Below are positions 8,478 to 16,966 of a stretch of 64,000 nt of DNA, in pieces. The position numbers and the translations under genes are program-made. Numbering within the stretch: the stretch's first letter is position 1; every line of letters begins with the position of its first letter. Source of the DNA: Candidatus Binatia bacterium (GTDB lineage Bacteria > Desulfobacterota > Binatia > UBA12015); contig JAQWJE010000048.1 of the NCBI GenBank assembly GCA_029248525.1, positions 1 to 64,000 on the forward strand, given 5' to 3'. The notes beneath the pieces are model-generated. The model searched no databases. It was not told where the DNA came from and saw only the letters and a list, made by a program, of their open reading frames with translations.

Positions 8478-8531
8478 GGCAGGCTACCCCCCATGCTTGG
8501 CTTCAGCCTTCGGGTTGAGCGCTACTCGCGC

Positions 8532-9116
8532 TCAATCCTCGTCGGCCACAGGCTTCTCGCGGACCCGGCGTTCCGCCATGATATGCTCGTTGAGTCGACC
8601 TACGAATTTTTTGAATCCATCCATCGTGAAACCACAGGATGCATCGATAAAATTGCCACGTGGATCAAAAACAAGTGTGGTCGGGATATACGAAACCCCC
8701 AGTTCATCAGCGGCACGGCCACGAGAGTCTCGCGTCAGCAGAATATCACCCCAGCCCTTCCATGACCGATAAGCTTTGCGGAGCGTTCGCATATCTTCGT
8801 CGAAATTGATGGCAACAACCTGCAGCTCATCGCTCCCCACCTGACGCTGAATCGAGCTGAGCAGCGGAAGCTCTTCGCGACATGGCGGGCAGTAGCTCGC
8901 CCAGAAGGAGACGACTACGAACTTGTCGCGCATCGATTCGAGCAGAACGTCATTACGGTCCATATCGCGGCCAAGGTAGTTGCCCACCGTGCCTTCCGGG
9001 ATCGGTCGACATTCCTCTGCCTGAGCCGAGGCAGCAGCAGCCAGTAGCCCCAGCAAAAGGCCACCCAAGGCGATCCATCGCGAACCAATCCGATACCGAA
9101 TTTTCGAAGCAGACAT
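8532..9116 (-). CDS. TlpA/ResA-like periplasmic thioredoxin-fold protein
   Basis: A 194-residue exported protein: signal helix at about 14-32 (ALGGLLLGLLAAAASAQA), then a thioredoxin/AhpC-TSA fold. The redox site CPPC sits in FWASYCPPCREELPLL at about 72-87, with the cis-Pro loop in GVSYIPTTLVFDP near 140-152. Proteins of this type reduce or relay disulfides in the periplasm, often for cytochrome c maturation; no such genes are close, so the partner is unknown. A further Cys in the mature N-terminus (AEECRPIP) and one near the C-terminus (DASCGF) are extra to the active-site pair. Confidence 0.85.
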   Translation of the reverse strand: MSASKIRYRIGSRWIALGGLLLGLLAAAASAQAEECRPIPEGTVGNYLGRDMDRNDVLLESMRDKFVVVSFWASYCPPCREELPLLSSIQRQVGSDELQVVAINFDEDMRTLRKAYRSWKGWGDILLTRDSRGRAADELGVSYIPTTLVFDPRGNFIDASCGFTMDGFKKFVGRLNEHIMAERRVREKPVADED

Positions 9117-9298
9117 CGTCGAGAGTTTACCAAAGTTCCCATCCGGAGCCGAGCAAATTCTCCTTCAAGCACCGGAGCCGCCCAGAGCCTTCGGGGGTTC
9201 ACACCCAACGCCACAGGCAGTGCGACGAAATCTACCGGTTGCCAATATCCCGCCCGCGGCCTAGTGTCGCCCCGGAAACCAGGAGAGTCGTCAATCTC

Positions 9299-10150
9299 AT
9301 GAAAGAAATCGCCCGATGGATCGAAGACTCCGGCTACAGCAGCTTTCTCGGGGCCGAACTAGCCGAAATCGATAGCGAGAATGCCCGGCTGCGCCTCCCT
9401 TGGAATCCCGGCAATTCCAATCCCGGCGAGGTCCTTCACGGTGGATGTGCGGCTTCGCTGGGGATCCTCGGGGGACAGGCGGTCGCCCGCGCCGCGCTCG
9501 GGCCCGAAGCAGGCGGGTTCCATACAGCCCAACTGCAGGTCGCCTATCTCGCGGCCGCACAGAACGAAGAGGTGACGGCAGAGGCGCGCCTGCTGAGGCG
9601 CGGCAAGACCCTTTGCTTTGTTCGTATCGATGTCGCCACATTGGGAGGCAAACCCATCGCCTCGATCCTCACCACAGTCCGCGGTCGCTGCGGCGAAACG
9701 CCTGCGCGGACACCTGCTCACGGCGGCGACCATCGAGAGTCCGACCCCAGCGAAATCGGCGGCTTTATCGAACAGCAGCCTTTTATCGCCAATCGAAAAC
9801 TACGGATTGAGCATATGACCGGAGGAACCTCACGCCTCTCGATGCCCTTTTCCGACGAGCATAACGGTGACGCCGAGGGAGGAGTGCATGAAGGTGCCGT
9901 CGCAGCCCTGCTGGATACCTGCGGTGCCATGGCCGCGTGGGCCGAATCCGGAATCGGCCCCTACCGCGCCTCAACCGTCTCCCTGCAGAGCGAGTCACTC
10001 GCCCCCGCACCGGACGAGGACTTGGTGGCCTACGGACGCTGCACCCACCGGGACGGCGACATGTTCTGGGCCGACGTGGATATTACGGTCGCGAGTACCT
10101 CAAATCTGATCGGCCGGGGGACAGTGCTCTACCGGATCGTCACCGCCTGA
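9299..10150 (+). CDS. Double hotdog-fold thioesterase (PaaI/4HBT type)
   Basis: A 283-residue protein with two 4HBT hotdog domains in tandem, each about 125 residues. The first has GEVLHGGCAASLGILGGQAV (about 40-60), the second GGVHEGAVAALLDTCGAMAA (about 193-212). These are the PaaI-type motifs in which a His/Gly loop and a helix bind acyl-CoA. Such proteins hydrolyse acyl-CoA thioesters in the cytoplasm. The ATG at 9299 has AGGAGA about 12 bases upstream; the longer open frame reaching 8882 crosses the TlpA-like gene and is not used. Substrate unknown; the fused tandem form is found in several Deltaproteobacteria-like genomes. Confidence 0.8.
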   Translation: MKEIARWIEDSGYSSFLGAELAEIDSENARLRLPWNPGNSNPGEVLHGGCAASLGILGGQAVARAALGPEAGGFHTAQLQVAYLAAAQNEEVTAEARLLRRGKTLCFVRIDVATLGGKPIASILTTVRGRCGETPARTPAHGGDHRESDPSEIGGFIEQQPFIANRKLRIEHMTGGTSRLSMPFSDEHNGDAEGGVHEGAVAALLDTCGAMAAWAESGIGPYRASTVSLQSESLAPAPDEDLVAYGRCTHRDGDMFWADVDITVASTSNLIGRGTVLYRIVTA

Positions 10151-10315
10151 AGACAGTCCCGAAACTCATTGCGGCCAGCAGGCGACACGCAGCATTTTGG
10201 ATTTGCAAACCCGCGAGACTCCGCTGATACTCGAGAGGGTCAGTGGATGTCGATCTGGGTGCAGACCTATGCTCCCGGCGAGTCATTTCAAAAAACCGCA
10301 CCAGGAGGACCTATC

Positions 10316-10780
10316 GTGAGGCAAAGCTTCTTTGACGCCGACCGCTACAAATGGCGGGAGGTCGCAGGCGACCCAAGTCTGTCCTACAAAGTCCGTCACG
10401 ACTACACGATTCTCGGCCACGACGAGGATGCGGGAACACTCGATATGGTCGTGCGGTGGAAAGCCGACGGCGGGCACTGCCCGATCCATCGCCACACCGC
10501 GACAACGACCGTACTCGTCCTCGAAGGCGAGCAGCATCTTTGGGATATTGGCCTCGACGGCCGCCGCGGTGACCATACCGTCCGGACCGCCGGAGACTAC
10601 GCACTGACCGTCGGCGATCGCCTACCTCACCTGGAACGAGGCGGCGATCAGGGTGGCGTTGTCTTCTTCGGATGCCACGCAGATGATGGGGTTCTCTACG
10701 AAATCCTCGATGAAGACATGAAGGTCGTCTTTGCCGTCACCATCCCGGGCCTGGTGGCCGACTGGCAGGAAAACGCCTGA
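10316..10780 (+). CDS. Small cupin-domain protein
   Basis: A single cupin domain of 154 residues. Metal-binding motif 1 is seen as CPIHRHTATTTVLVLEGE at about 59-76, and motif 2 in the region DRLPHLERGGDQG at about 99-112. Cupins of this size may be dioxygenases, isomerases or sensors, and the sequence does not say which. The start is decided by a strong AGGAGG at 10303-10308, seven bases before GTG at 10316; an upstream ATG at 10247 has no such signal. Confidence 0.75.
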   Translation: MRQSFFDADRYKWREVAGDPSLSYKVRHDYTILGHDEDAGTLDMVVRWKADGGHCPIHRHTATTTVLVLEGEQHLWDIGLDGRRGDHTVRTAGDYALTVGDRLPHLERGGDQGGVVFFGCHADDGVLYEILDEDMKVVFAVTIPGLVADWQENA

Positions 10781-10927
10781 GCCAGAGGCCCTCCGGAAAA
10801 GCGGCTCGAGAAAATCCTTCGCTGTCGCTGGCACCACGCGCCCTGGACCGCAGACCCAGCTCTATTCGTCCCTGAACGCGCTCAGGCGCGGTGGCTGCCA
10901 CATCAAGGGGGCCTGGATAGCGACACA

Positions 10928-12508
10928 TCAACGGCCTTCCTGCTCTGGCGGCGCCTTTTCGACCAGCGCCAAAATTACGCCCGGAAACGCAAGCCGCTCG
11001 CGCTCTTCAGCCTGTCCATCCGTGACAAGCTGTTCCAGAGCCGCCACATCCTCGACAGAATAATGTGACAGCAGGAAGTACACACGACCATGACGGCGCA
11101 GTGTGGCCCTCATGGCTTGATACATTCGATCTTGATTGCCGGACTCCGGAAGAAAGCTCCGGCGCCCGAAGAACAGACCGCCAAAGCGTTGCCGCTCGGT
11201 CTCGTGGAACCGCGTGTAATAGTTCAGTGCCGGGATCGCGAGAATATTGACAGAAATATGAGTCTCATCGGGCGCACCCTTTGGCGAACGGGACCGCAGA
11301 ACCTCCATCGCATCGACAATCTCCTGGCGCTGAGTGCGGTACTCCACGGGCTTACCGGTCCAGGCAGTCGTAGCCAAAGGAAACTGCAGGGCGATCAGCA
11401 GGCCGGGGACAACCCACTGGAGCCATACAGGTCGCGATCGGACAGCCGCATCCAGGCCGCTGCAAACGAGCAGCAGAATTGTCGGCACCATGAACAGGTT
11501 AATGCGCTCGACTCCGAACGACCACTTCCCAAGCAGCGCAGCGCCGAGCGGCACCAGAAGCGGGGCCGAAAGTGCCAGCGCCGAAATCAGGCGTTTCTCG
11601 CGGATCAGCACGACCAAGCCGACCCCGGCGGTCATGCCGCTCACCAGACGATAAAGCCAGTCCCCGAAACCAAAGGCGAGCGGCGACTGCAGACTGCTGA
11701 ACTGCGACAGCGCCTCGCTCATCTTCATAAACGCCCATCTAGGAATCTGCACCGCATTCGCCCAGGGAGCAAACCCGTCGTGATAATTTACCATCGCGGG
11801 ATCTTCCGCGCTCCCGCGCAGGGCGAGCCACGCCGCAACCGCCAGATAGCCGGTCAGCCCGAGCGTCAGAACGCCGAGCGAGCGCGCTCGGCGAGGCAAG
11901 CCGGCGTTGGCCTGTCCCCATGCCAACGCCCCGGCCAGTACCGGAGCTATCATTGCGCCACCGAAACTGAAGACCACTGCACCAATGGCAGATACGACGA
12001 AGAGCCTCACATACGGCCGCGCCTGGGTCCGCTCCCATCCGACCACCCCGACCACCATCGCGAGACAGAGAAAGCTCTCAATCGAGTAGGCCTTGAATTC
12101 CTTGGCATACACAATGAGCCAAGGATTTGCGGCAAACAGAACAAGAGCAGCAATCTGCATGGCTCGCGAACGCAGGAGCAATCGAGAGGCAAGAACGAAC
12201 AGGGGCAGTGAGGCAAGTGACGGGAGCCAGGCAAGAAGCCGGACGGTCCACTCGGAGTTGTGAATCGAGAGCAATCCATGCTGCAGGTAGAGAAACCCAA
12301 GCGGCCTGTTGGTACCGGGGGAGCGAAGGAACTCTTCCATCTCTCCCCGTGCCGCGAGATTTGCGATCACCGCTTCGTCCACCCACAGATTCATGGATCC
12401 GACGCCGATCAGACGAAAACAGGCGCCGGCGACAAGGATCGCGAGAACCGTGGAGCGATAGAGAAGAGGCTCGCGCCACAGCGGTACGGATGCAACGGGG
12501 GATGACAT
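10928..12508 (-). CDS. Membrane glycosyltransferase, GT39/ArnT-like
   Basis: A 526-residue polytopic membrane protein with about ten to twelve hydrophobic helices. The first periplasmic loop has the acidic motif LWVDEAVIANLA (about 41-52), the DE signature of PMT/ArnT-type enzymes that move a sugar from a polyprenyl phosphate donor. The hydrophilic C-terminal stretch (about 395-526) is periplasmic. Acceptor and sugar cannot be told from sequence. The gene stands alone, about 210 bases after an SGNH hydrolase gene in the same direction; that gap holds nothing I recognise. Confidence 0.75.
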   Translation of the reverse strand: MSSPVASVPLWREPLLYRSTVLAILVAGACFRLIGVGSMNLWVDEAVIANLAARGEMEEFLRSPGTNRPLGFLYLQHGLLSIHNSEWTVRLLAWLPSLASLPLFVLASRLLLRSRAMQIAALVLFAANPWLIVYAKEFKAYSIESFLCLAMVVGVVGWERTQARPYVRLFVVSAIGAVVFSFGGAMIAPVLAGALAWGQANAGLPRRARSLGVLTLGLTGYLAVAAWLALRGSAEDPAMVNYHDGFAPWANAVQIPRWAFMKMSEALSQFSSLQSPLAFGFGDWLYRLVSGMTAGVGLVVLIREKRLISALALSAPLLVPLGAALLGKWSFGVERINLFMVPTILLLVCSGLDAAVRSRPVWLQWVVPGLLIALQFPLATTAWTGKPVEYRTQRQEIVDAMEVLRSRSPKGAPDETHISVNILAIPALNYYTRFHETERQRFGGLFFGRRSFLPESGNQDRMYQAMRATLRRHGRVYFLLSHYSVEDVAALEQLVTDGQAEERERLAFPGVILALVEKAPPEQEGR

Positions 12509-12719
12509 GACGACTCTTCTTGGCTCACATGCCTTTCATGAGTCAAACGCGCAAAAGACCTCACAGCCTTCGGCTCCTGATCGTGCATTTAAAAGGTGGG
12601 GGGGTCGATCGAGCGCGATCCAGAGCGCTGGCGCTACTGACTCAGGCCAAGGCGCGGCAGATGGATTACAGCCAGAGGCAGCCAACCGCCGACCCATACC
12701 TGTTCGCAGCGATGATTGC

Positions 12720-13886
12720 CTATGGGTCCTCAGCAAGTAGCCAACGAAAAATGGGAACGAGCGGCCCGAACCATTTCAGCGCCCCTTCGGAAGTCTGGTG
12801 CAATCCGTCGGGAGAATCGCCCAGATCCGCCGGGTCGAATTCCGCACCGCCATCGACGAAGAGGACGCGGCCTTCGTCGGCCAGAACCGCGATGAGCTGG
12901 TTGGTGACCAGATTTTTTTCGTGGCGAATCGGATCCGTTGTGGGCGGAATCGCAATCAGCACGATCTTTGCCTGTCTGGCGATCCGCTGAGTTTCAGCGA
13001 CGAGTCTGGCGATGCCTTCCGCGGTCGCAGATGGGTCGGCATCGAGTCCGTTCGACTTGTGGTTGTTGGTGCCGATCTGGATGGCAACTAGTCGAGCGCT
13101 TGGTTCAATGGTCCAGGTCCGATCGAGAAGGTGTTCTACACGATCGCCACTGACCGCGCCGTTGAGAACAGCATGGTCCCCCACCAGGGCCTCCCAGATA
13201 AATGCCTTTGCGGGGTCATTGAGCCCCCGAAGCTGGGAAACGATCGAATCGCCAAGAAAGACTCCGTCGGCAGCCCGGCCGTCAAGAACCTGCCGATGAT
13301 AGTTCGCCTCGAAGGAGAGTCCGAAATTATCAGTGCGCGGGGACGGAAGGGCCGCGGCAGGCACAGGTTGTTTCCGTCCCTGGGCATCGGTTCGGTGCTC
13401 GGGTGCCCCGGAGGGCCCATAGTGAGTCAGAGACTCTCCGGTAGCAAAAAGACGCAGTCCCTCGATCGAGGCAAAGCTCCGCGGCAGTGCGGCCCCGAGA
13501 ACTCGACCTTTCTCCTGCGAGAAATAGGCTTGCAGGCCATCGCTTTCGAGATAATGGGCAGAAGCGAGGCTTCCGTCCGGATGACGCTTCTCGCGAATGC
13601 GGACCGTGCTGTTCTGTGAAAAGACTTTGCGTAGTCCACCGGTCGGCCAGAAGATTCGTCTTTCAATCCTCTTGCGCGAATCGCAATCGGTGTAGGTGAC
13701 ACTCCGCAAACCCCCATCATTAAAATATTGCGTCTCCGCACAGATCTCTGCGGCGGCTGGACGAACCTCCACTAAACCTACCCAGAGGACGGCAGAAAAA
13801 AGCGTAGCCCAGGCCCGGACCACGGCCGTCACAAGAACTGCCGTCGCAAAACGATCTCGCCTTCGGGGATGGACATTACGCAACAA
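12720..13886 (-). CDS. Exported SGNH/GDSL-type hydrolase with a repeat-like N-terminal half
   Basis: A 388-residue exported protein. After a signal (about 14-46, ending RPAAA) comes a Cys-containing region (about 50-190) with MORN/YwqK-like pieces such as YFNDGGLRSVTYTDC and KRHPDGSLASAHYLESDG. Residues about 205-388 are an SGNH hydrolase: FLGDSIVSQ (nucleophile Ser), GAVSGDRVEHLL, QIGTNNH and DGLHQTSEGA (Asp-x-x-His). The substrate may be an acylated glycan or lipid, as for related enzymes. The start codon is TTG (13886 or 13883); no in-frame ATG precedes the signal. Confidence 0.75.
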   Translation of the reverse strand: MLRNVHPRRRDRFATAVLVTAVVRAWATLFSAVLWVGLVEVRPAAAEICAETQYFNDGGLRSVTYTDCDSRKRIERRIFWPTGGLRKVFSQNSTVRIREKRHPDGSLASAHYLESDGLQAYFSQEKGRVLGAALPRSFASIEGLRLFATGESLTHYGPSGAPEHRTDAQGRKQPVPAAALPSPRTDNFGLSFEANYHRQVLDGRAADGVFLGDSIVSQLRGLNDPAKAFIWEALVGDHAVLNGAVSGDRVEHLLDRTWTIEPSARLVAIQIGTNNHKSNGLDADPSATAEGIARLVAETQRIARQAKIVLIAIPPTTDPIRHEKNLVTNQLIAVLADEGRVLFVDGGAEFDPADLGDSPDGLHQTSEGALKWFGPLVPIFRWLLAEDP

Positions 13887-13945
13887 GCCAACCGTCTTGT
13901 GACTGAATAAATCGATGTTCGCAATCGCGTTTGCTTCGGAGAATT

Positions 13946-15085
13946 CTAATCGCCGCGCAGTGCGGCGGCGGCCGCGTGAGCGGCGAAGATCACGTTAGCC
14001 GAACGGGCTCCGCCGACCGTCCCATCCTGCATCCGGTTCATGACATAGACTACTGTCATCTGGTTCTCCACGTCGACTACCGCGAACGACCCACCCCACC
14101 CGGCCCAAAACAGCGTGCGGTCATTCACGCCCATCGGCATACCCTCGGACGGAAGGCCGAACCCGATACCAAATTTCGCCTTGAGTCCGAGGACCTGGTC
14201 GACACCGTCGGCCTGGACCTCAAAGCAACGCTCGATGGTTGCCTTCGAGACAATCTGATGACCATTCACCGCGCCCTCTCGCCCAAGGCAGGAGACAATG
14301 GTCGCGACCGAGCGGGCGTTGCCGTGACCGTTACTCGCAGGCTGCTCGAAGCGGCGCCATCGATCGGTATTTACCATCGCCGCGTGCGCCGGTTCGCCGC
14401 GAGAAACGCGGGCTCCGACAGAGTCGCCTGCCACAACCGAAACCGCGATCTCGTCGGTGCGCATCTCAGCGACCCGCGAAAAAGCCTCGTCCGGGGTACC
14501 GATATGAAAGTCCGCTCCCAGAGGTCCCGCAATCTCGTCGCGAAAGTAATGCCCCAACGACCGGCCATCCACGCGGCGGACAATTTCGCCCAGTAACGGG
14601 CCTTGCGTCGACGAGTGATAACCTGAAGCCGCACCCGGCTTCCACCACGGTGCCTGCCCTGCCAATCGCGCCACACACAAAGGCGTATCGTACATTTCCT
14701 CTTCGTTAATCGGCACATCATACCCGGGCACACCCGCGGTATGGCTCAGGACATGCCTGACGAGCACGTCCTCCTTTCCTTTGGCTGCAAATTCCGGCCA
14801 ATGCAGAGCGACCGGATCGTCGACCGACAATCGACCCTGATCATGCAAGCGCAGCACGCACAACGCGGCCATCATCTTGGTGGTCGACCAGACGTTGACG
14901 AGAGTGTCGCGCTCCCAGAGGCTTGTGGCCGCCACGTCGCGATGACCGCCCCAGAGGTCCACAACGGTTTCGTCGCGATGGATCACACAGGCGGAAGCCC
15001 CGAGGTCGCCTTCGGCAAAATTCTCGGCGAACTTCGCTCGCACGGCATCCCAGGCCGGATCACAATATCCAGAAATTTCGCTCAT
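13946..15085 (-). CDS. Serine hydrolase of the beta-lactamase/EstB family
   Basis: A 379-residue protein of the class C beta-lactamase-like family (COG1680). The catalytic Ser-x-x-Lys is STTK in NVWSTTKMMAALCVLRLHD (about 69-87), followed by LVRHVLSHTAGVPGYD and GYHSSTQGPLLGEIVRR, where the Tyr is the expected base. Members are esterases or D-amino peptidases more often than true beta-lactamases. There is no signal peptide, which argues for a cytoplasmic esterase. ATG at 15085 is chosen over 15202 because the upstream extension is not protein-like. It diverges from the GST gene. Confidence 0.8.
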   Translation of the reverse strand: MSEISGYCDPAWDAVRAKFAENFAEGDLGASACVIHRDETVVDLWGGHRDVAATSLWERDTLVNVWSTTKMMAALCVLRLHDQGRLSVDDPVALHWPEFAAKGKEDVLVRHVLSHTAGVPGYDVPINEEEMYDTPLCVARLAGQAPWWKPGAASGYHSSTQGPLLGEIVRRVDGRSLGHYFRDEIAGPLGADFHIGTPDEAFSRVAEMRTDEIAVSVVAGDSVGARVSRGEPAHAAMVNTDRWRRFEQPASNGHGNARSVATIVSCLGREGAVNGHQIVSKATIERCFEVQADGVDQVLGLKAKFGIGFGLPSEGMPMGVNDRTLFWAGWGGSFAVVDVENQMTVVYVMNRMQDGTVGGARSANVIFAAHAAAAALRGD

Positions 15086-15293
15086 ATCATTACCCCACGA
15101 TTCCAGACTGCGATCCCTATCCCATGCAAATGCGCCTGGAAAGATCACGATTCCGAGACACTTGTTGCCGCCGATCAGCTCTGGGGTCCGAATCGAAGAC
15201 ATGCCGGCCTGCCCCGCTTCTCATGGGCGCACTGCGGAGCCAACGAGAGGCGTCTCCATGATCTCGAGGCCGCGTGCTAACATTTTTCTGACA

Positions 15294-15917
15294 ATGAAAC
15301 TCTATACATTTGACGGCGCGCCGAATCCCCGACGAGTTCATATTTTCCTGCGGGAAAAAGGCATCGAAATCCCCCGCGAGAAAGTGGATATCACGAAAGG
15401 AGAGAGCCGCAGATCCGAGTTTCGCGAGCGCGTGAATCTGATGGGCGGGCTTCCCGTCCTCGAGCTCGATGACGGCTCTCATATCGCCGAGTCCATCGCC
15501 ATATGTCGCTACCTGGAATCCGCAAACCCTGATCCGGCGCTTTTCGGCAGCGACGCCAAATCGCAGGCATTCGTCGAGATGTGGACCCGACGGATCGAAC
15601 TCAATTTCATGCTCTCTGTCGGAATGGTCTGGGTCCACGGATCACCCCTGACCCGACACGTGGTGAAGCAGCAAATTCCCGAAATGGCAGAACTCAACCG
15701 GGGGCTGGTCCGAAGCTATTTCGAGTTTCTCGACCGCCACTTCGAGCAGAACGAATTCCTGGCGAATCAGAGTTTTTCGATCGCCGATATTACCGCATTC
15801 TGCACCCTTGAATTTGCCGCGAAACTCAACGACCTTCCGCACGCGCCAGAACAGAAGCATCTCTCGCGTTGGGTCGATGCGCTCGCCGCTCGACCGAGCA
15901 TCGAAGACCAAAGCTAG
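15294..15917 (+). CDS. Glutathione S-transferase family protein
   Basis: A 207-residue protein with the two GST domains. The N-terminal thioredoxin-like domain (about 1-80) contains GGLPVLELDDGSHIAESIAI, carrying the cis-Pro and the Glu-Ser that hold the glutathione gamma-glutamyl group. The helical C-terminal domain (about 88-207) has FSIADITAFCTLEF, the N-capping motif. The active-site residue of the first loop is not obvious (FDGAPNPRRV). Probable role: conjugation or reduction with glutathione in the cytoplasm. The ATG at 15294 begins the first beta-strand MKLYTF. Confidence 0.85.
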   Translation: MKLYTFDGAPNPRRVHIFLREKGIEIPREKVDITKGESRRSEFRERVNLMGGLPVLELDDGSHIAESIAICRYLESANPDPALFGSDAKSQAFVEMWTRRIELNFMLSVGMVWVHGSPLTRHVVKQQIPEMAELNRGLVRSYFEFLDRHFEQNEFLANQSFSIADITAFCTLEFAAKLNDLPHAPEQKHLSRWVDALAARPSIEDQS

Positions 15918-15976
15918 GAACCGCGCAGCCCCCGCCTTCCTCCTCCCATGCGGCCGCGTTTCCGACCGCCTGTTTC

Positions 15977-16801
15977 CTAGGAGACCTTGAGAGCCATCGC
16001 TGTGTATTTATCTGCCAGTGGCTGAATTCCCGGCGCGATCTCAACCTGGTGAGGCGTGTAGGTCGGAAGATACGTACCCAGCAGTGCCGGGATCAAGCTG
16101 CGCAGCGAAGAAGCGTTCCCCATCCGGTCCGCGGCATTTTGCTGGGCAATCTCCTCGGCACTGAGCTTCGGCTGGGGGCGGACCTTCAGCATGTACTGCG
16201 TGGTGCGGTGGATCCAGCTGATAAAATGCCACTGCGCCCAGGCGCCGACAAAGAGCCGGTAGAAATAACCACCACAGACGTGATCGTAGACATCAAAGGC
16301 TACCGTGCGGTGCTCGAGTTCTTCGACAAAATGCCACTGGATCATCTCCAGATAGTCGGGCAGATCATCGCCCAAGCCGTTCTCACCCATCATGCTGTTG
16401 ATCAAATTCATGGTGATGGCTTCGAAACCTTCGGCGTAAGCGAGGTTAAAGCGGAGCGATTTGGTTTTCGTGAATCGTTGGTAATCGTCGGAAAGTTCTT
16501 TTTCCAGAGCCTCCAGCCCCGGGAAACCCGCGCGCTTCACCGCCGCGTTGAACTTCATATGGATTCGGTAGTGCTGGCCTTCCTGCGCCGAGAAACCCTT
16601 GAGTCCCTCGAGGATCTTGGGGTCGGTGACGTGCTTCTCGGCCGCTTTCATGGATCGAATCAGGTAGGGCTCGAGGTAGGGCAAAAGCAGCGAACCCGCG
16701 ATGAAGGAGAAGGATCGCCGATGGTCACGCTCCATAAAAACCGGATCGATTTCATCGGGGAAATCAAAGGGCATCTGGCGGATTTTAATCGTGTCCAGCA
16801 T
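15977..16801 (-). CDS. Predicted metal-dependent hydrolase (PF10118/COG3687 type)
   Basis: A 274-residue, mostly helical protein with a ferritin-like pattern of metal ligands: GFSAQEGQHYRIHMKFN (about 89-105), EGFEAITMNLINSMM (about 136-150) and WHFVEELEHRTVAFDVYDHV (about 168-187). These Glu and His residues would hold a di-iron or similar centre. The family is annotated as predicted metal-dependent hydrolases, but I know of no firmly established reaction. It is convergent with the GST gene. Confidence 0.75.
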   Translation of the reverse strand: MLDTIKIRQMPFDFPDEIDPVFMERDHRRSFSFIAGSLLLPYLEPYLIRSMKAAEKHVTDPKILEGLKGFSAQEGQHYRIHMKFNAAVKRAGFPGLEALEKELSDDYQRFTKTKSLRFNLAYAEGFEAITMNLINSMMGENGLGDDLPDYLEMIQWHFVEELEHRTVAFDVYDHVCGGYFYRLFVGAWAQWHFISWIHRTTQYMLKVRPQPKLSAEEIAQQNAADRMGNASSLRSLIPALLGTYLPTYTPHQVEIAPGIQPLADKYTAMALKVS

Positions 16802-16966
16802 ATCGGGAGCCTTCGGCTGATCGAACTCCCCTTGGCGAAGCAGAGGGGTTGGACAGCGCTATCACACCCCGAAGACGTTCGGTAGCAAGAACTCGAGGCG
16901 CAACGATCCCCGCTCAACCAACAGGTCGCAAATATCGGGAGATTCCTCGCTCCCGAAATCCGCTCC

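Noticed and set aside
8882-9298. N-terminal extension of the double hotdog thioesterase
   Set aside because: It overlaps the TlpA-like gene on the other strand, is Arg/Pro-rich and lacks a ribosome binding site; ATG 9299 fits the family.
11090-12211. A 373-codon + strand open frame opposite the membrane glycosyltransferase
   Set aside because: Arg/Gln/His-rich, no hydrophobic or domain pattern, while the minus frame has the helices and the acidic motif of the GT39-like family.
13946-15085. Calling the two COG1680-type proteins (also 31164-32453) antibiotic-resistance beta-lactamases
   Set aside because: Both lack signal peptides, and this family is mostly esterases; the SxxK motif alone does not show drug hydrolysis.
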